A DNA stretch of 64,000 nucleotides, taken from assembly GCF_000423605.1 (NCBI RefSeq), contig NZ_AUIH01000013.1, positions 1-64,000 of the forward strand, read 5' to 3'. The first letter of the stretch is position 1; each line of letters opens with the position of its first letter. Below are positions 1 to 8,948 of this stretch, one piece after another. The notes under the pieces are model-generated. The model was not told where the DNA came from, made no database searches, and worked only from the letters and a program-made list of their open reading frames with translations. The translations under genes and the position numbers were made by a program. The stretch comes from Saccharospirillum impatiens DSM 12546. GTDB lineage: Bacteria; Pseudomonadota; Gammaproteobacteria; Pseudomonadales; Natronospirillaceae.

Positions 1-324
1 GTGGCACGCTCATGGGCTATCAAAGAACATTTCCGACCCTTTTGGGACTACCACAGTAAAGGTTGGGCGAAACGCTATTTTGAGAAGTGGTACAGCTGGG
101 CTATTCGTTGCCGTTTGGAGCCCATCAAGAAAGTGGCCAGAATGCTAAAAGCGCATAAAAATGGCTTGTTGAATTACTTCGATCACCGGATCAGCAATGC
201 CGTCGCCGAGGGATTAAACTCAAAGATTCAGACGGTAAAGTCCAATGCTCGAGGTTATCGTTCTTTCGAAGGCTTTAGAACGAGCATACTGTTTCACTGT
301 GGGAAGCTGGATATGCTGCCATAG
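1..324 (+). pseudogene. ISL3-family transposase, C-terminal part (cut by window edge)
   Basis: This is the last ~107 residues of a DDE transposase; the reading frame is open to the left edge, so the true start lies outside the window. The residues around NAVAEGLNSKIQ and the following KSNARGYRSFEGF are the conserved C-terminal end of ISL3-family transposases, including the last acidic catalytic residue region. The stop codon sits immediately before a terminal inverted repeat, as expected for the right end of such an element. I cannot tell whether the copy is intact. Confidence 0.8.
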
Positions 325-1384
325 GGTTCCACAGAGTTTTACGAAGAGCCATAATTTGATCAGTACTGGCTTCTGTTAGTGGATCTGCCTTGCGAAAAAA
401 TGGACATTCAAGTCGAAAGTGGGGGGTTTTTCCACCTAGGCGATCAGTGTCGGCCTCGAAACATGTACGTTTAGAGTTCCAAGCCCGAGGGTGCATGGTC
501 ACAGACAGTCCATCGAGTTCCTCATCCCAATCAAATTCTATTATATTGTATGTGAACGTGAAAATGGCATCAGATTTGAAAGGAACAGTGGCACCGGCAG
601 CCACCATCATTAAATCGTTACCATCTTCGACACGGTCAACCGAAACCTTTGGATCATGCTCATGACCTGAAATGAAAACTCGTGCTCTACTCCGGATGTA
701 AGACTTCACTTCACCTTGATCTTTATACCAATGCAAAGGGTGGTGAACCAAAACCACATTCTCTACTCCTTCAGTCCGAGGAATAGTGAACTGACGCGCA
801 CCTATCATCAGCTCAGGGTGTTCATCCCGTTCCTCTCCATGACAAAGGAGTGCAGAATTAAGTCTGATAAATCGAATTGAGCGACCAGGTGCTAGCTTAA
901 CCTCCATTCCTGTCCCATATGCGCCTTCATCATTGAGGGGGCAATTGTACCCAAAGCTAAACTGGCCATAGTCTTCGAACCGTGCAAAAAGAGCCGCTCG
1001 GTCAGTCGAATTGCTGAGGATTTTCTCGTATTCAGTAGCACCGCCTTTGCGAATGTAATCTAGTATCTGCCCACCTGAATATGATAGCTTGGATCGGTCC
1101 AGATCATGATTGCCAGGTACCATCTGTACACAGTGGATTTCAACACCGATACTCGCAGCCAAATCGTCTAGCCATTTGCCCGCTTCCTCATACTCAGCTT
1201 TCTTGCCTGAATGAGCGATATCTCCAGTTACTAAAACACCACTAGCAAACCCACCTGCAATACCGGAAACCACCTCTCTTGCGTCGTTAATCAATTGCTG
1301 TTTTACATCGTTATGTATGTGAACCCGGTCATCCCTCTCTTGACCGAAATGGATATCAGAGACGTGAACAAATACTGCGGACAT
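275..1384 (-). CDS. Calcineurin-like metallophosphoesterase, C-terminus replaced by IS sequence
   Basis: The protein has the full set of metal-ligand motifs of the calcineurin-like phosphoesterase fold: SDIHFG near the N-terminus, GDIAHSG, GNHDLD, VHHPLHW and SGHEHDP. Such enzymes cleave phosphomonoesters or phosphodiesters with a dinuclear metal centre; the substrate here is unknown. The start at 1384 is preferred over an upstream one because AAGGGGG lies just before it. The last ~24 codons (from about 346 down to 275) are read out of the ISL3 terminal repeat and transposase end, so the native tail has been lost. The catalytic motifs all precede the junction, so the fold may still work. No partner gene is visible. 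Confidence 0.75.
   Translation of the reverse strand: MSAVFVHVSDIHFGQERDDRVHIHNDVKQQLINDAREVVSGIAGGFASGVLVTGDIAHSGKKAEYEEAGKWLDDLAASIGVEIHCVQMVPGNHDLDRSKLSYSGGQILDYIRKGGATEYEKILSNSTDRAALFARFEDYGQFSFGYNCPLNDEGAYGTGMEVKLAPGRSIRFIRLNSALLCHGEERDEHPELMIGARQFTIPRTEGVENVVLVHHPLHWYKDQGEVKSYIRSRARVFISGHEHDPKVSVDRVEDGNDLMMVAAGATVPFKSDAIFTFTYNIIEFDWDEELDGLSVTMHPRAWNSKRTCFEADTDRLGGKTPHFRLECPFFRKADPLTEASTDQIMALRKTLWNPMAAYPASHSETVCSF
324..350. repeat. Right terminal inverted repeat of the ISL3-type element
   Basis: Directly after the transposase stop lies a 27-base segment that, read inward on the minus strand, starts GGCTCTTCGTAAAACTCTG. A GGCTCTT start is typical of ISL3-family ends. The host sequence therefore begins at about 351. 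The left end and any 8-bp target duplication are outside the window. Confidence 0.65.
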
Positions 1385-1582
1385 GCATCCCCCTTCATAA
1401 AGGCTCACATATACCAAGCAGAAAGCATGCTAGCTAGTAGAGCAAGATCTACCTTTTCTGCAACTGTCGACTTGTCATACTAAGTTGAATTGAGAGAGAC
1501 TACAACATACCTTATTGGAGTATTTCATTGATTCTGGACACCAATGTTAGTGGTAGTATTGACACCTTAAGCTAGGTGTCTA

Positions 1583-1672
1583 ATGGCCAGGAAACGACGT
1601 TACGTTACTCCTAAATTCAAGCAGGAAGCGGTCCATCAGGGGTATGCTCAACGGTCGTGGTGTTGTCATTAG
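1583..1672 (+). pseudogene. IS3-family orfA remnant (5' fragment)
   Basis: A start codon opens a frame beginning MARKRRYVTPKFKQEAV, the usual N-terminus of IS3-family OrfA helix-turn-helix proteins, but it meets a stop after 29 residues. The sequence before it (about 1540-1580) has repeated GACACC/GGTGTC blocks that could be a degenerate element end. It is a decayed fragment. Confidence 0.6.
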
Positions 1673-1816
1673 ACGCCTCAAGGCTCTGACCTGCCCCCAA
1701 CTTTCTAATCCACCCAGAACTTAGTAATGTTCATCACCAGAGAGGACGATGAACATGAAGAGGCTGATTCGGAGCCTGAAGGCTAAATAGATACTAGATT
1801 GGAGTATCGGAACATG

Positions 1817-2054
1817 CCTGAAGCCCAAAAAGGATGCAGGTGAACAACTGATGACCTACTACAACCGGCAGCGACCTCACACATTCAACGACGTCATTTC
1901 ACATACTGCTGCTAAGAAAATTTTCAAATATGTCCGGGATTTGTTGACCTCTACACTGACCTCCTACATTGGGAAGCAGCTACTGCGAGACGGTTCGGAG
2001 GTCGAATATGTCGCCGTTAGGTCCGGGGCGCCCTCCCAGCAAGGCGCGGGATAG
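1817..2054 (+). pseudogene. IS3-family orfB remnant (3' fragment)
   Basis: The frame encodes EQLMTYYNRQRPHTFNDVIS, matching the conserved C-terminal YYN-x-xRPH block of IS3-family integrase-type transposases. The DDE core that should precede it is missing. Between this and the orfA fragment (1673-1816) I see only a possible second element end around 1685-1760 and no intact gene. After the match the frame drifts into unrelated sequence up to 2054. Confidence 0.6.
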
Positions 2055-2100
2055 TGAGCAGTTAGTTGGCTAGCGTTAGCTGATGGCGTTTAGTTGGTGG

Positions 2101-2313
2101 CTACAACCGCCTCACAGCCTCAACAGCCACCTCATTCAACCCATCACCCCCAGCCTCCAAATACGCCTTCACCTGCACCTTCATCGGCTTCGCCCAAAAC
2201 TTCCGCAAATGCCCCGCCACTGCCTCCGCAGTAGCCTCCGGCGTCTCCTGCCTCGGCGCATTATCCGCAATCTGATTCACCATCTTAATCAGCGTATCAA
2301 TCTGGCGGCTCAT
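2101..2313 (-). CDS. fdsD: NAD-dependent formate dehydrogenase delta subunit
   Basis: A 70-residue protein of the FdsD type, the small non-cofactor subunit of the soluble molybdenum- or tungsten-dependent, NAD-linked formate dehydrogenase. Its Lys/Arg-rich central part, HLRKFWAKPMK, is characteristic. It is the last gene of the operon, and its start overlaps the fdsA stop by four bases (ATGA), which suggests translational coupling. Known fds operons usually carry fdsC between fdsA and fdsD; no fdsC is present here. Confidence 0.85.
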   Translation of the reverse strand: MSRQIDTLIKMVNQIADNAPRQETPEATAEAVAGHLRKFWAKPMKVQVKAYLEAGGDGLNEVAVEAVRRL

Positions 2314-5180
2314 GAAGCGCTCTCTTCAGTCGGTTTCAACAACCCCCACTGCTTCTTGTGCTGCGCCCGGTGCCGCTCCTGCCAGGCACTCGGCTGCGCG
2401 ACTTTCTCGCACTGAACTGCTGTTACCTTGTACTCGGGGCAGTTGGTGGCCCAGTCTGAGTTGTCAGTAGTAATCACGTTGGCACCGCTCACCGGGTGAT
2501 GGAAGGTGGTGTACACCACGCCCGGTTGCATGCGGGTGCTGATTTTCGCTTGCAGCACGGTGTCGCCAGCGCGGCTGGTCAGGCCGACCCAGTCGCCTTC
2601 GTTAATGCCGCGTTCTTCAGCGTCGTGGGGGTGCAGTTCAATGATGTCCTGGTCGTGCCAGGTTTGGTTTTTGGTGCGTCGGGTTTGCGCGCCTACGTTG
2701 TACTGGCTGAGGATGCGGCCTGTGGTCAGCAACAGCGGGAACTTGCGGTTGGCGCGTTCGGTGGTGGGCACGTAATCGGTCACCACGAAGCGGCCTTTGC
2801 CGATCGGGAAGTCTTCTTCGTGCATGATCGGGGTGCCGTTCGGGTGCTCGTCGTTGCAGGGCCACTGAATGCTGCCGAGTTCGTCGAGCTTTTGGTAGGT
2901 CACGCCCTTGAAGCTCGGCGTCAGGCTCGCGATCTCGGCCATGATCTGTTCCGGGTGTTCGTAATGCATGTCGTAACCCAGGGCGTTGGCGAGGTCCTGT
3001 GTGATTTCCCAGTCTTCCTTGCCGGCGAGTGCGGGCATCACTTTGCGCACGCGGTTGATGCGGCGTTCGGCGTTGGTGAAGGTGCCGTCTTTTTCCAGGA
3101 AGGACGAACCCGGCAGCAATACGTGCGCAAACTTGGCGGTCTCGTTCAGGAACAGGTCCTGCACGATCAGGCATTCCAATGAGCCGAGCGCCCGCTCGAC
3201 ATGCTGGGTGTTCGGGTCGGACTGGGCGATGTCTTCGCCCTGCACATACAAGCCCTTGAAGCTGCCGTCTATGGCGGCGTCGAACATGTTCGGAATGCGC
3301 AGGCCGGGTTCGGAATCGATGGTCACGCCCCAGGCGGCTTCAAACGCCTTGCGCGGTGCCTCCTGGGATACGTGCTGGTAGCCCGGCAGTTCGTGCGGGA
3401 AGCTGCCCATGTCGCAACTGCCCTGCACATTGTTCTGGCCGCGCAGCGGGTTTACGCCCACGCCTTCGCGGCCGATGTTGCCAGTGGCCAGTGCCAGGTT
3501 GGCAATGCCCATCACCATGGTCGAGCCCTGGCTGTGTTCGGTGACGCCCAGGCCATAGTAAATCGCGCCGTTACCTGCGGTGGCGTACAAGCGGGCGGCT
3601 TCGCGAACGCTGGCCGCTGGCACACCGGTAATGCTTTCGGTCGCCTCCGGTGAGTTGCGCTCTTCTTTAATGAAGGTGTTCCAGGCCGCGTACTCTTTCG
3701 AATCACACCGCTGCGCAATAAACAGGCGGTCTTCCAGGCCTTCGCTGACGACGACGTGCGCCAGGGCGTTTATCAGCGCGACGTTGGTGCCGGGCTTGAG
3801 TGGCAGGTGAATGGCTTCGCCGCCGTGGGGCGTGGTCATCAAATCAATCTGGCGCGGGTCGGCGACAATCAGTTTTGCGCCCTGGCGCAAGCGCTGGCGC
3901 ATCTGGGAGGCGAACACCGGGTGGGCGTCGGTCGGGTTGGCGCCAATCACCACAATCACGTCGGACTTCATCACAGAGTCGAACGTCTGGGTGCCAGCGC
4001 TTTCGCCGAGGGTTTGTTTCAGGCCATAGCCGGTGGGCGAATGGCACACGCGGGCGCAGGTGTCGGTGTTGTTGTTGCCAAAGGCGGTGCGCACCAGTTT
4101 TTGCACGAGGTACGCTTCTTCGTTGGTGCAGCGTGAGGAGGTGATGCCGCCCACGCTGTCGCGGCCGTATTTGGCCTGAATGGTTTTGATGCGGTCGGCG
4201 GCAAAGGCCAGGGCTTCGTCCCAGCTCACTTCGCGCCAGGGTTCGTCGATGTGGTCGCGAATCATCGGTGCAGTCAGGCGGTCCGGGTGGGTGGCGTAGC
4301 CGAAAGCGAAGCGCCCTTTTACGCAGGAATGGCCATGGTTGGCGTGGCCATCCTTGAACGGAACCATGCGCACCAGTTCGTTGCCTTTCATTTCGGCCTT
4401 GAACGAGCAGCCCACACCGCAGTAGGCACAGGTAGTGACGACCGAGTGCTCCGGCTGGCCCTGCTCGATCACGGTATTCTCCATCAGCGTGGCGGTTGGG
4501 CAAGCCTGCACGCAGGCCCCGCAGGAGACGCATTCGGAATCCATGAAGTCTTCGTCTTGCCCGGCGGATACAGTCGATTCAAAACCCCGGCCATCGATGG
4601 TGAGCGCGAAGGTGCCCTGCACTTCTTCACAGGCGCGCACGCAGCGCGAGCACACAATGCACTTGCTCGGGTCGAAGGTGAAATAGGGGTTGCTGGTGTC
4701 TTTTTCCGCGTCGAGGTGGTTTTCACCTTCGTAGCCGTACCGCACTTCGCGCAGGCCGACGGCACCGGCCATGTCCTGCAATTCACAATCGCCATTGGCG
4801 GAGCAGGTCAGGCAATCGAGTGGGTGGTCGGAGATGTACAGTTCCATCACGTTGCGGCGCAGCCTGGCGACGCGGTCCGTCTGGGTGTTCACGCTCATGC
4901 CTTCGGCAACGGGTGTGGTGCAGGAGGCCGGCAAACCCCGGCGCCCTTCAATCTCGACCGCACAGAGGCGGCAGGAGCCGAAGGCTTCCAGGTTATCGGA
5001 GGCGCACAGTTTGGGGATCTGAATGCCCGCCAGCGATGCCGCGCGCAGCACGGAGGTTCCCTCGGGCACCTGTACCGGTTTGCCGTCGATGCTCAGGCTA
5101 ACAGTGCCTGCGCTCACGGCCGGTGGTGGCGTGCCCAGGTCACGATCTGTCGCGGTATTGGGGTCGTAGATGTGCAGCAT
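2310..5180 (-). CDS. fdsA: NAD-dependent formate dehydrogenase alpha subunit (Mo/W catalytic)
   Basis: The 956-residue catalytic subunit oxidises formate to CO2 at a bis-pterin Mo/W centre in the cytoplasm. In order it shows an N-terminal plant-type 2Fe-2S domain, a NuoG-like Cys cluster (CLTCSANGDCELQ), two 4Fe-4S motifs (CIVCSRC and CVSCGACVQACP), the 4Fe-4S site of the molybdopterin domain (CAYCGVGC), and the catalytic Cys in ARVCHSPTGYG with the adjacent His. The start at 5180 (MLHIYDP) is preferred over longer frames because GGAGGAG lies upstream and the fdsB stop is two bases away. Electrons pass through the Fe-S chain to FdsB. Confidence 0.95.
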   Translation of the reverse strand: MLHIYDPNTATDRDLGTPPPAVSAGTVSLSIDGKPVQVPEGTSVLRAASLAGIQIPKLCASDNLEAFGSCRLCAVEIEGRRGLPASCTTPVAEGMSVNTQTDRVARLRRNVMELYISDHPLDCLTCSANGDCELQDMAGAVGLREVRYGYEGENHLDAEKDTSNPYFTFDPSKCIVCSRCVRACEEVQGTFALTIDGRGFESTVSAGQDEDFMDSECVSCGACVQACPTATLMENTVIEQGQPEHSVVTTCAYCGVGCSFKAEMKGNELVRMVPFKDGHANHGHSCVKGRFAFGYATHPDRLTAPMIRDHIDEPWREVSWDEALAFAADRIKTIQAKYGRDSVGGITSSRCTNEEAYLVQKLVRTAFGNNNTDTCARVCHSPTGYGLKQTLGESAGTQTFDSVMKSDVIVVIGANPTDAHPVFASQMRQRLRQGAKLIVADPRQIDLMTTPHGGEAIHLPLKPGTNVALINALAHVVVSEGLEDRLFIAQRCDSKEYAAWNTFIKEERNSPEATESITGVPAASVREAARLYATAGNGAIYYGLGVTEHSQGSTMVMGIANLALATGNIGREGVGVNPLRGQNNVQGSCDMGSFPHELPGYQHVSQEAPRKAFEAAWGVTIDSEPGLRIPNMFDAAIDGSFKGLYVQGEDIAQSDPNTQHVERALGSLECLIVQDLFLNETAKFAHVLLPGSSFLEKDGTFTNAERRINRVRKVMPALAGKEDWEITQDLANALGYDMHYEHPEQIMAEIASLTPSFKGVTYQKLDELGSIQWPCNDEHPNGTPIMHEEDFPIGKGRFVVTDYVPTTERANRKFPLLLTTGRILSQYNVGAQTRRTKNQTWHDQDIIELHPHDAEERGINEGDWVGLTSRAGDTVLQAKISTRMQPGVVYTTFHHPVSGANVITTDNSDWATNCPEYKVTAVQCEKVAQPSAWQERHRAQHKKQWGLLKPTEESAS

Positions 5181-5182
5181 GG

Positions 5183-6769
5183 TCAGCTCTCCTCCGTCGT
5201 GGTCGACGGGGTGGTGCGGGCAAAATCGTCCGGGAAAAACTGCAGCGCACTGCGTACCGGGTTGGGCGTCATGCCGCCCATGGCACAGAGTGAGCCGTCT
5301 TCCAGGGTGTCGCACAGGTCGTGCAACAGAACGAGGTTGGCATCGCGGTCCTGGTTGTCGCGGATGCGGTCGATCACTTCTACGCCTCGTGTCGAGCCAA
5401 TGCGGCACGGTGTGCATTTGCCGCAGGATTCAACGGCGCAGAATTCCATCGCGAAGCGGGCCTGTTCCAGCATGTCAACGCTGTCGTCGAACACGACAAT
5501 GCCGCCATGGCCAACCACGGCGCCCACGTCGGCGAAGGCTTCGTAATCGAGCGGGGTATCCCACTGGCTTTCGGGCATGTAAGCGCCCAGTGGCCCACCC
5601 ACCTGTACGGCACGCATGGGCCGGCCGGAGGCAGAGCCACCGCCGTAGCCTTCGAGCAGTTCGCGCAGGGTAATGCCAAAGGCGAGTTCAACCACCCCGC
5701 CCCGCTCAATGTTGCCGGCCAACTGGAATGGCAGGGTGCCGAGCGAGCGCCCCTGGCCGTAATCGGCATAGGCCTGGCCGCCTTCGGCCAGAATATAGGG
5801 GATGGCGGCGAGCGTGAGTACGTTGTTCACGGCCGTCGGTTGACCAAACGCGCCTTTTAAAGCCGGTAATGGTGGCTTAACCCGCACCTGGCCGCGCTTG
5901 CCTTCGAGGCTGTCGAGCAGGGAGGTTTCTTCACCGCAAATGTAGGCACCGGCGCCGAGGCGCACTTCCAGATGAAACGCCTTGCCGGACTTCAGCACGT
6001 TATCGCCCAGGTAGCCTGCGGCTTTGGCCCGCGCAATAGCGTCGTTCATGACCATCTGCGCCAGTGGGTATTCGGAGCGCAGGTAGATGTAGCCGGTTTC
6101 AGCGCCAACGGCGAGGCCGGCGATGGTCATGCCTTCAATCAGCAGGTAGGGGTCGGCTTCCATCACCAGGCGGTCGGCAAAGGTGCCGGAATCGCCTTCG
6201 TCGGCGTTGCAGACAATGAACTTCTGGCCGGAATAGCGGCTGTGTTCGCTTTGTGGGTTTGCATCCAGCACGGTTTGCCATTTGATGCCCGCCGGAAAGG
6301 CCGCCCCACCCCGGCCACGCAGGCCGGAGGTTTTGACTTCATCAACAATCTGCTGGGAAGTGGATGCCAGCGCCGTAATCAGGCCATTGAAGCCGCCGTG
6401 GGCGCGGTAATCGTCAATCGAGACCGGGTCGGTAATGCCAGCGCGGGCAAAGGTGAGCCGTTGCTGGTGCTTTAAATAGGGGATCTCTTCAGTAGGGCCA
6501 AGGTACAGGGCGTGACCCGCGCCGCCTTCGAGCATGCCACTTTCGATCAGCGAGGGCACGTCTTCCGGCAGCACCGGGCCATAGGCGACGCGCCCGGCAT
6601 CGGTGTCGACTTCGACCAGGGTCTCCAGCCAGAACAGGCCACGCGAGCCATTGCGCACCAGGGTAATGTCGGCGCCCTGAGCATCCGCTGTTTTAGATAG
6701 TACCCGTGCGACGTCGTCGGCACCCAGGGAGACGGCGGTGGTATCGCGCGGCACGTAAACACGGGTCAT
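5183..6769 (-). CDS. fdsB: NAD-dependent formate dehydrogenase beta subunit (FMN/NAD site)
   Basis: This 528-residue diaphorase subunit takes electrons from FdsA and reduces NAD+. It has a thioredoxin-like N-terminal extension followed by a NuoF-like core: GLRGRGGAAFPAGIKW for NADH/FMN binding, ICGEETSLL for FMN, and the C-terminal 4Fe-4S motif CGKCTPCRIG. Its length fits FdsB rather than plain NuoF. It overlaps the fdsG stop by four bases and is followed two bases later by fdsA, so the set is co-translated. Confidence 0.95.
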   Translation of the reverse strand: MTRVYVPRDTTAVSLGADDVARVLSKTADAQGADITLVRNGSRGLFWLETLVEVDTDAGRVAYGPVLPEDVPSLIESGMLEGGAGHALYLGPTEEIPYLKHQQRLTFARAGITDPVSIDDYRAHGGFNGLITALASTSQQIVDEVKTSGLRGRGGAAFPAGIKWQTVLDANPQSEHSRYSGQKFIVCNADEGDSGTFADRLVMEADPYLLIEGMTIAGLAVGAETGYIYLRSEYPLAQMVMNDAIARAKAAGYLGDNVLKSGKAFHLEVRLGAGAYICGEETSLLDSLEGKRGQVRVKPPLPALKGAFGQPTAVNNVLTLAAIPYILAEGGQAYADYGQGRSLGTLPFQLAGNIERGGVVELAFGITLRELLEGYGGGSASGRPMRAVQVGGPLGAYMPESQWDTPLDYEAFADVGAVVGHGGIVVFDDSVDMLEQARFAMEFCAVESCGKCTPCRIGSTRGVEVIDRIRDNQDRDANLVLLHDLCDTLEDGSLCAMGGMTPNPVRSALQFFPDDFARTTPSTTTEES

Positions 6770-7281
6770 GCGTCGCCCTCCGTCAGCGGTTCCGGGTCGA
6801 GCGGCACGGTGATGGCGTCGTCGAGGATGGCATCGAAGCGCGTGGCGCCAACCCGGCCATGAATGTGATTGCCAATGCGTACCGAGGGGCCAGTCGCGCA
6901 GTTACCCAGGCAATAGACGGGTTCCAGCGTGAATTCGCCATCGGGTGTGGTCTGGTGGTAATCGATGCCCAGGCGTTTGCGGGCGTGCTCTTCCAGCGCC
7001 CGACTGCCGCGTGCCTGGCAGGCTTCGGCCCGGCAAATTTGTACGCGGTGGTTGCCGATCGGCTGGGTATTGAAATCGTGGTAGAAGCTGATCACCCCGT
7101 GCACTTCGGCGCGGGTGATTTGCAGCCCTTCGGCAATAACGGGCACCGCCTCGGTGGGAATATGGCCCAGGGAATCGCGCACCTGGTGCAAAATAGGCAA
7201 CAGGGCGCCGGGCATGTGTTTCAAGTCGGCAACAATGGCCTGCACCCGGGCCCGGGTGTTTGAGGGGGTTGCTTGGGGCAT
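6766..7281 (-). CDS. fdsG: NAD-dependent formate dehydrogenase gamma subunit (2Fe-2S)
   Basis: A 171-residue NuoE-like protein with a thioredoxin-fold 2Fe-2S site made of CRAEAC (C-x4-C) and CLGNC (C-x3-C). It docks on FdsB and extends its electron chain. It is the first gene of fdsGBAD. AGGTGAG lies a few bases before the start at 7281. The segment between it and fdhA carries a terminator-like hairpin, so the fds genes probably also have their own promoter. Confidence 0.93.
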   Translation of the reverse strand: MPQATPSNTRARVQAIVADLKHMPGALLPILHQVRDSLGHIPTEAVPVIAEGLQITRAEVHGVISFYHDFNTQPIGNHRVQICRAEACQARGSRALEEHARKRLGIDYHQTTPDGEFTLEPVYCLGNCATGPSVRIGNHIHGRVGATRFDAILDDAITVPLDPEPLTEGDA

Positions 7282-7345
7282 TGCGGCTCACCTGTGGTCT
7301 TGTTGTAGTCGGGTGGTGCAGTCGGGTGGGTGTCGACCCCTCTTG

Positions 7346-7386
7346 TAAAAAAGGTGCACACGGACACGTCTATCCAGTGTACACCT
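7346..7386 (-). terminator. Probable rho-independent terminator after fdhA
   Basis: Read on the minus strand, AGGTGTACAC and GTGTGCACCT (one mismatch) form a stem with an inner GGA/TCC pair, and the 3' arm is followed by six Ts. It lies 65 bases after the fdhA stop and 65 bases before the fdsG start, so it would partly uncouple the two transcripts. The same dyad could instead be an operator. Confidence 0.55.
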
Positions 7387-7450
7387 CCAATACGGGCGCT
7401 TGTACTACCCTCAGTGCAACGCTGCGCCCATGCTCGGCTGCAGCAGTCAG

Positions 7451-8650
7451 TCAGGCCGCGAATGAGCCGTGCGGATCAATCACGAATTTCTTGGCGGCGC
7501 CGCCGTCAAAATCAGCATAACCCTTGGGCGCCTGATCGAGGTTGATCATCTGCACGTTGACCGCTTTGGCAATGTGCACGCGGTCGAACAGAATCGCTTG
7601 CATCAGTTGGCGGTGGTATTTCATCACCGGGCACTGGCCGGTGTGGAAGGAGTGGGATTTCGCCCAGCCCAGGCCAAACCGCATGCTGAGCGCACCTCGC
7701 TTAGCCGCCTCTTCCTCGGCACCCGGGTCATCGGTCACGTACAAGCCGGGAATGCCAATCTGGCCGCCGGCGCGGGTGACACTCATGGCCGAATTCAACA
7801 CGGTGGCCGGTTGCTCATGGGCGTGGTTATGGCCGCAGGCATGTGCTTCGAAGCCCACGCAATCGACAAAGCAGTCGACTTCCGGCTCACCGAGAATTTG
7901 CTCAAGCATGTCGGGCAGCTCGGCATCCTGTTTCAGGTCGATGACTTCACAGCCAAAGCTGCGCGCCTGGTCGAGCCGCTCGTCGATCATATCGCCGACA
8001 ATCACACAGGCCGCGCCCAGCAAGCGAGCACTCGCTGCCGCTGCCAGCCCCACAGGGCCCGCACCGGCGATGTAGACCGTAGAGCCCGGGCCGACGCCTG
8101 CGGTTACACAACCGTGGAAACCGGTGGGGAAAATGTCTGACAGCAGGGTCAGGTCCTGGATCTTTTCTTTGGCCTGGTCCCGGTCCGGGAACTTGAGCAG
8201 GTTAAAGTCGGCGTAAGGCACCATGACGTATTCGGCCTGGCCACCGACCCAGCCGCCCATGTCGACGTAGCCATAGGCCGCACCCGGGCGCGACGGGTTA
8301 ACGTTGAGACAGATACCGGTGCGGCCTTCCTTGCAGTTGCGGCAGCGGCCGCAGGCAATGTTGAAGGGTACCGAGACGATGTCGCCTTCGTGCAGAAACT
8401 CGACATCCCGGCCGCATTCGATGATTTCGCCGGTGATTTCATGGCCAAGCACCAGGCCGGGTTCAGCGGTGGTGCGGCCACGCACCATATGCTGGTCGGA
8501 GCCGCAAATGTTGGTGGTCAGTACTTTCAGAATCACGCCATGGTCACAGCGGCGCTGGCCCAGGGCCAGTTCCGGGAAGGCGATGGATTCAATGGACACT
8601 TGGCCGGGGCCCTGGTAAATCACCCCGCGGTTGGCTGCGTTGCTGGTCAT
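7451..8650 (-). CDS. fdhA: Glutathione-independent formaldehyde dehydrogenase (zinc, NAD+)
   Basis: A 399-residue zinc medium-chain dehydrogenase close to the Pseudomonas-type enzyme that oxidises formaldehyde to formate without glutathione. It shows the catalytic-zinc segment NICGSDQHM, GHEITGEI, the structural zinc cysteines in CGRCRNCKEGRTGIC, and the Rossmann motif AGAGPVGLAAA. The product formate is the substrate of the fdsGBAD enzyme encoded immediately downstream, so the two units form one detoxification and NADH-yielding route. AAGGAAC precedes the start. A 25-bp tandem repeat lies in its leader. Confidence 0.92.
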   Translation of the reverse strand: MTSNAANRGVIYQGPGQVSIESIAFPELALGQRRCDHGVILKVLTTNICGSDQHMVRGRTTAEPGLVLGHEITGEIIECGRDVEFLHEGDIVSVPFNIACGRCRNCKEGRTGICLNVNPSRPGAAYGYVDMGGWVGGQAEYVMVPYADFNLLKFPDRDQAKEKIQDLTLLSDIFPTGFHGCVTAGVGPGSTVYIAGAGPVGLAAAASARLLGAACVIVGDMIDERLDQARSFGCEVIDLKQDAELPDMLEQILGEPEVDCFVDCVGFEAHACGHNHAHEQPATVLNSAMSVTRAGGQIGIPGLYVTDDPGAEEEAAKRGALSMRFGLGWAKSHSFHTGQCPVMKYHRQLMQAILFDRVHIAKAVNVQMINLDQAPKGYADFDGGAAKKFVIDPHGSFAA

Positions 8651-8665
8651 TGCGTGTTCCTTTTT

Positions 8666-8715
8666 TTGTTGGGTGTAGTGGAACGGTCGATTGTTGGGTG
8701 TTGTGGAACGGTCGA
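8666..8715. repeat. 25-bp tandem direct repeat in the fdhA leader
   Basis: Two copies of a 25-base unit lie head to tail at 8666-8690 and 8691-8715 with a single difference (A versus T at the twelfth base). Each begins TTGTTGGGTGT and ends GGAACGGTCGA. The array starts 15 bases upstream of the fdhA start codon, so it would lie in the leader or core promoter. It may be a duplicated operator or slippage product. I see no other gene in the 298-base gap up to 8948. Confidence 0.8.
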
Positions 8716-8948
8716 CTCCACTTTAGCCGGTGGCGATGGATTGAATTGCCCCGTTGCGACACTTTCCACCCCGGGAGCGCACGGCAATCGCGCCGCTTTT
8801 AACACGCTGTATGAATGCTGTGCCCGCACGTCACTGCATTGCCACTCAGCAGATACTGTATTAATATCCAGTATCGAATTGACCAATCCGCCGCACAGGC
8901 CCGTGCCAATTGCGGCACGGGCACACGGCGACTCATGGGAGTAGTACC

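Noticed and set aside
2496-4144. Several long plus-strand frames opposite fdsA
   Set aside because: All are shadows of the fdsA coding strand and contain no domain or ribosome site.
5181-5417. N-terminal extension of fdsA to 5417
   Set aside because: The extension lies inside fdsB, is Arg/His-rich out-of-frame sequence, and a strong ribosome site supports 5180.
4251-5546. 431-residue plus-strand open frame
   Set aside because: It is antisense to fdsA and fdsB, whose iron-sulfur and catalytic motifs are unmistakable; the frame is open only because of GC-rich codon bias.
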